From: Rhodospirillales bacterium
Lineage (GTDB): Bacteria; Pseudomonadota; Alphaproteobacteria; Rhodospirillales; JABHCV01
NCBI GenBank assembly: GCA_016776705.1
Contig: JADHSW010000170.1
Location: 1-6,210 of the forward strand
Reading direction: 5' to 3'
DNA length: 6,210 nt
Shown here: piece by piece, positions 5,123-6,210 of the stretch
How positions within the stretch are numbered: position 1 is the first letter of the stretch
Layout: each line of letters begins with the position of its first letter
Program-made: the position numbers and the translations under genes
Notes under the pieces: model-generated
The model's input: the letters and a program-made list of their open reading frames with translations, nothing else
The model's database searches: none
What the model was told of the DNA's origin: nothing

Positions 5123-5629
5123 TTATACTTTACAGGCCTTGCTGGCGGCCTTGTAAGCGGCGGTGAACCCTTTTAATGAAAAGGTATCCGTTGTTTGAGT
5201 GCCACGGGATGACACGCCTTTGACGACCATCTGCGATCCTTTAATCATTGCCTGAATGATCGCTTCGTCGGTTTTGGCGTCACGCGCCCAGCCGTCGCCT
5301 TCGTCTGTGAACAAGGCAAACGACTTATCGCCAATGATGAGTGTCGCGTCACTTCCTTCCTTGAAGGTATAACCGGTCTGGAAGTTAATAACGCCAATGG
5401 CTTTGTCGGCTGGGCGATGGGTGACCAAAAATACGACGTCACCGCGCTGGGTGTATTTTCCCTCCGACTTTGTCGGTTCACTTCCCATATAACAAACGGG
5501 CTTGCCTTCCAGTTTGACGGCAAAGGCACTCCAGTCGCCAGATACGTCGATCAGACCAGTATCCTGGGCCACGCCCGATGAAGACAGGGTGACAACGAAC
5601 AAACAAAAGAGGCCAAAATAATTCTTCAT
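5123..5629 (-). CDS. Invasion-associated locus B (IalB) family exported protein
   Basis: The 168-residue product starts with a Sec signal peptide: MKNY, the hydrophobic run FGLFCLFVVTL, then SSSGVA with cleavage likely between Ala21 and Gln22. The mature domain begins with the family's GDWSAFAV (31-38), continues with GKPVC46YM and DVVFLVTHRP (64-73), and has GYTFKEGSDATLIIGD (86-101), FALFTDEGDGWA (104-115) and DTFSLKGFTAAY (148-159), ending in KAC166KV. Cys46 and Cys166 are placed to form a disulfide in the periplasm. IalB was named from Bartonella, where it affects red-cell invasion, but homologues are widespread in free-living Alphaproteobacteria and their molecular function is not known; no virulence role should be read into it. 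The ATG at 5629 is chosen because it opens the signal peptide. A TTG at 5665 would add 12 residues in front and is unlikely. No strong ribosome binding site precedes the ATG. It is divergent from the asparaginase gene. Confidence 0.92.
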   Translation of the reverse strand: MKNYFGLFCLFVVTLSSSGVAQDTGLIDVSGDWSAFAVKLEGKPVCYMGSEPTKSEGKYTQRGDVVFLVTHRPADKAIGVINFQTGYTFKEGSDATLIIGDKSFALFTDEGDGWARDAKTDEAIIQAMIKGSQMVVKGVSSRGTQTTDTFSLKGFTAAYKAASKACKV

Positions 5630-5687
5630 GAAGACAGTGATACCCTTACATGCTGTTCTTGCCAAGCCCCACCGGGAATGGCATTTA

Positions 5688-5717
5688 ATTGTACCATCCG
5701 CTAATAATAACCATCAA
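5688..5717 (-). promoter_or_regulatory. Predicted promoter of the ialB-like gene
   Basis: On the minus strand TTGATG (5717-5712) and TACAAT (5693-5688) are 18 bases apart, matching the sigma70 consensus at four and five of six positions. Transcription would begin near 5681, giving a leader of about 50 bases. The element lies within the 101-base region shared with the divergent asparaginase gene. Confidence 0.5.
5703..5708 (+). promoter_or_regulatory. Possible -10 element for the asparaginase gene
   Basis: AATAAT matches TATAAT at five of six positions and lies 22 bases before the GTG start. The best -35 (ATGGCA, 5678-5683) is 19 bases away, which is long, so support is weak. It would lie inside the spacer of the opposing ialB-like promoter, so the two could interfere. 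Confidence 0.25.
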
Positions 5718-5730
5718 ACTGGTAGAAGAC

Positions 5731-6210
5731 GTGATCGAGCATAACCCCATATTGGTTGAGGCAACCAGAGGAGACGGCGCTGAAAGCCGTCATCGCGGTG
5801 CAATTGTCGTCTCGAATGCTGCGGGTGATATTGTTCATTCATGGGGTGACTTTAAAGCCCCGGTTCTTCCGCGCTCGGCCATCAAGTCCATGCAGGCGTT
5901 AGCACTGGTTGAAACAGGGGCGGCGGATTATTTTCAGGTCAGCGATGCCGAATTGGCGATAGCATGCGCTTCACACAGCAGTGAACCGGAACAACTGGCC
6001 CTGGTTAATAAATGGCTCGCGCGGTTGGGTCTGGGGCCGTCCGACCTGGAATGCGGGGCGATGGGGTCGATTGAAGAAATCGTGAACGCGAATTTAATTC
6101 GCGATCAGGCGGAACTTACACGCGTTCACAATAACTGTTCGGGCAAACATAGCGGTTTTCTTACCACTGCCCTGCATATGGGAGAGCCGACAAAAGGCTA
6201 TATCCATGCC
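5731..6210 (+). CDS. L-asparaginase, Rhizobium etli ReAV type (asparaginase II family, PF06089), 5' part
   Basis: The enzyme hydrolyses L-asparagine to aspartate and ammonia. The visible 160 codons are a little under half of the usual length, and the frame is open at the right edge. From GTG at 5731 the protein begins VIEHNPILVEATRG, followed by ESRHRGAIVV (18-27). The active-site set known from the R. etli ReAV enzyme is present with a one-residue offset: Ser49 and Lys52 in RSAIKSMQAL, Ser81 in CASHSSEP, and Cys136 and Lys139 in HNNCSGKH (133-140), where Cys and Lys help bind zinc. The remaining metal-site cysteine lies beyond the window. This class is unrelated in fold to E. coli AnsA/AnsB and resembles serine beta-lactamases. 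No signal peptide, so cytosolic. The start is the first GTG that gives the family N terminus; GGTAG (5721-5725) is a weak ribosome binding site. It is divergent from the ialB-like gene. Confidence 0.93.
   Translation, partial: MIEHNPILVEATRGDGAESRHRGAIVVSNAAGDIVHSWGDFKAPVLPRSAIKSMQALALVETGAADYFQVSDAELAIACASHSSEPEQLALVNKWLARLGLGPSDLECGAMGSIEEIVNANLIRDQAELTRVHNNCSGKHSGFLTTALHMGEPTKGYIHA

Noticed and set aside
5630..5665. An upstream TTG start that would extend the ialB-like protein by 12 residues
   Set aside because: The extension would bury the signal peptide behind a polar segment; the ATG at 5629 gives a normal signal peptide.

Overview
The window looks like chromosome of an alphaproteobacterium, plausibly Rhodospirillales-like. 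The main reasons are an IalB-family periplasmic protein (a family largely confined to Alphaproteobacteria), the alphaproteobacterial flavour of ArgG, RlmN and the FrnE-like DsbA protein, and moderately GC-rich third codon positions. No mobile element, CRISPR array, rRNA or tRNA was found. The window is compact: six minus-strand genes (plus a partial one at the left edge) and one divergent plus-strand gene cut by the right edge.

Layout from left to right: the 5' part of a small exported protein (minus, cut at base 1); argG, argininosuccinate synthase (minus); a cytoplasmic DsbA/FrnE-like thiol oxidoreductase (minus); an AhpD/carboxymuconolactone-decarboxylase-like peroxidase-related protein (minus); a TetR-family repressor (minus); rlmN, the 23S rRNA A2503 / tRNA A37 radical-SAM methyltransferase (minus); a 315-base gap holding a strong minus-strand terminator; an IalB-family exported protein (minus); and the first 160 codons of a Rhizobium-type (ReAV-like) L-asparaginase (plus).

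The most interesting part is about 1551-3665. Here a TetR repressor, an AhpD-like CxxC protein and a DsbA/FrnE-like CxxC protein lie together between two housekeeping genes. Three copies of a shared operator-like motif, GAAC-N4-GTTC, occur only where a TetR operator is expected. One is a perfect 16-bp palindrome over the predicted tetR -35 box. The other two flank a good promoter (TTGACG-17-CATTAT) in front of the AhpD-like gene. The repressor has a cysteine (Cys104) in the region where NemR-type regulators carry their redox/electrophile-sensing cysteine. Together this suggests a self-regulated thiol or electrophile stress module; the inducer is unknown. A second theme is that several start codons (tetR, dsbA-like, possibly rlmN) lack a Shine-Dalgarno sequence and have a -10-like hexamer 6-7 bases upstream, which suggests leaderless mRNAs.

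Each enzyme belongs to a known family. What may be undescribed is the regulatory wiring of the redox cluster and the long structured 3' region of the ialB-like transcript.
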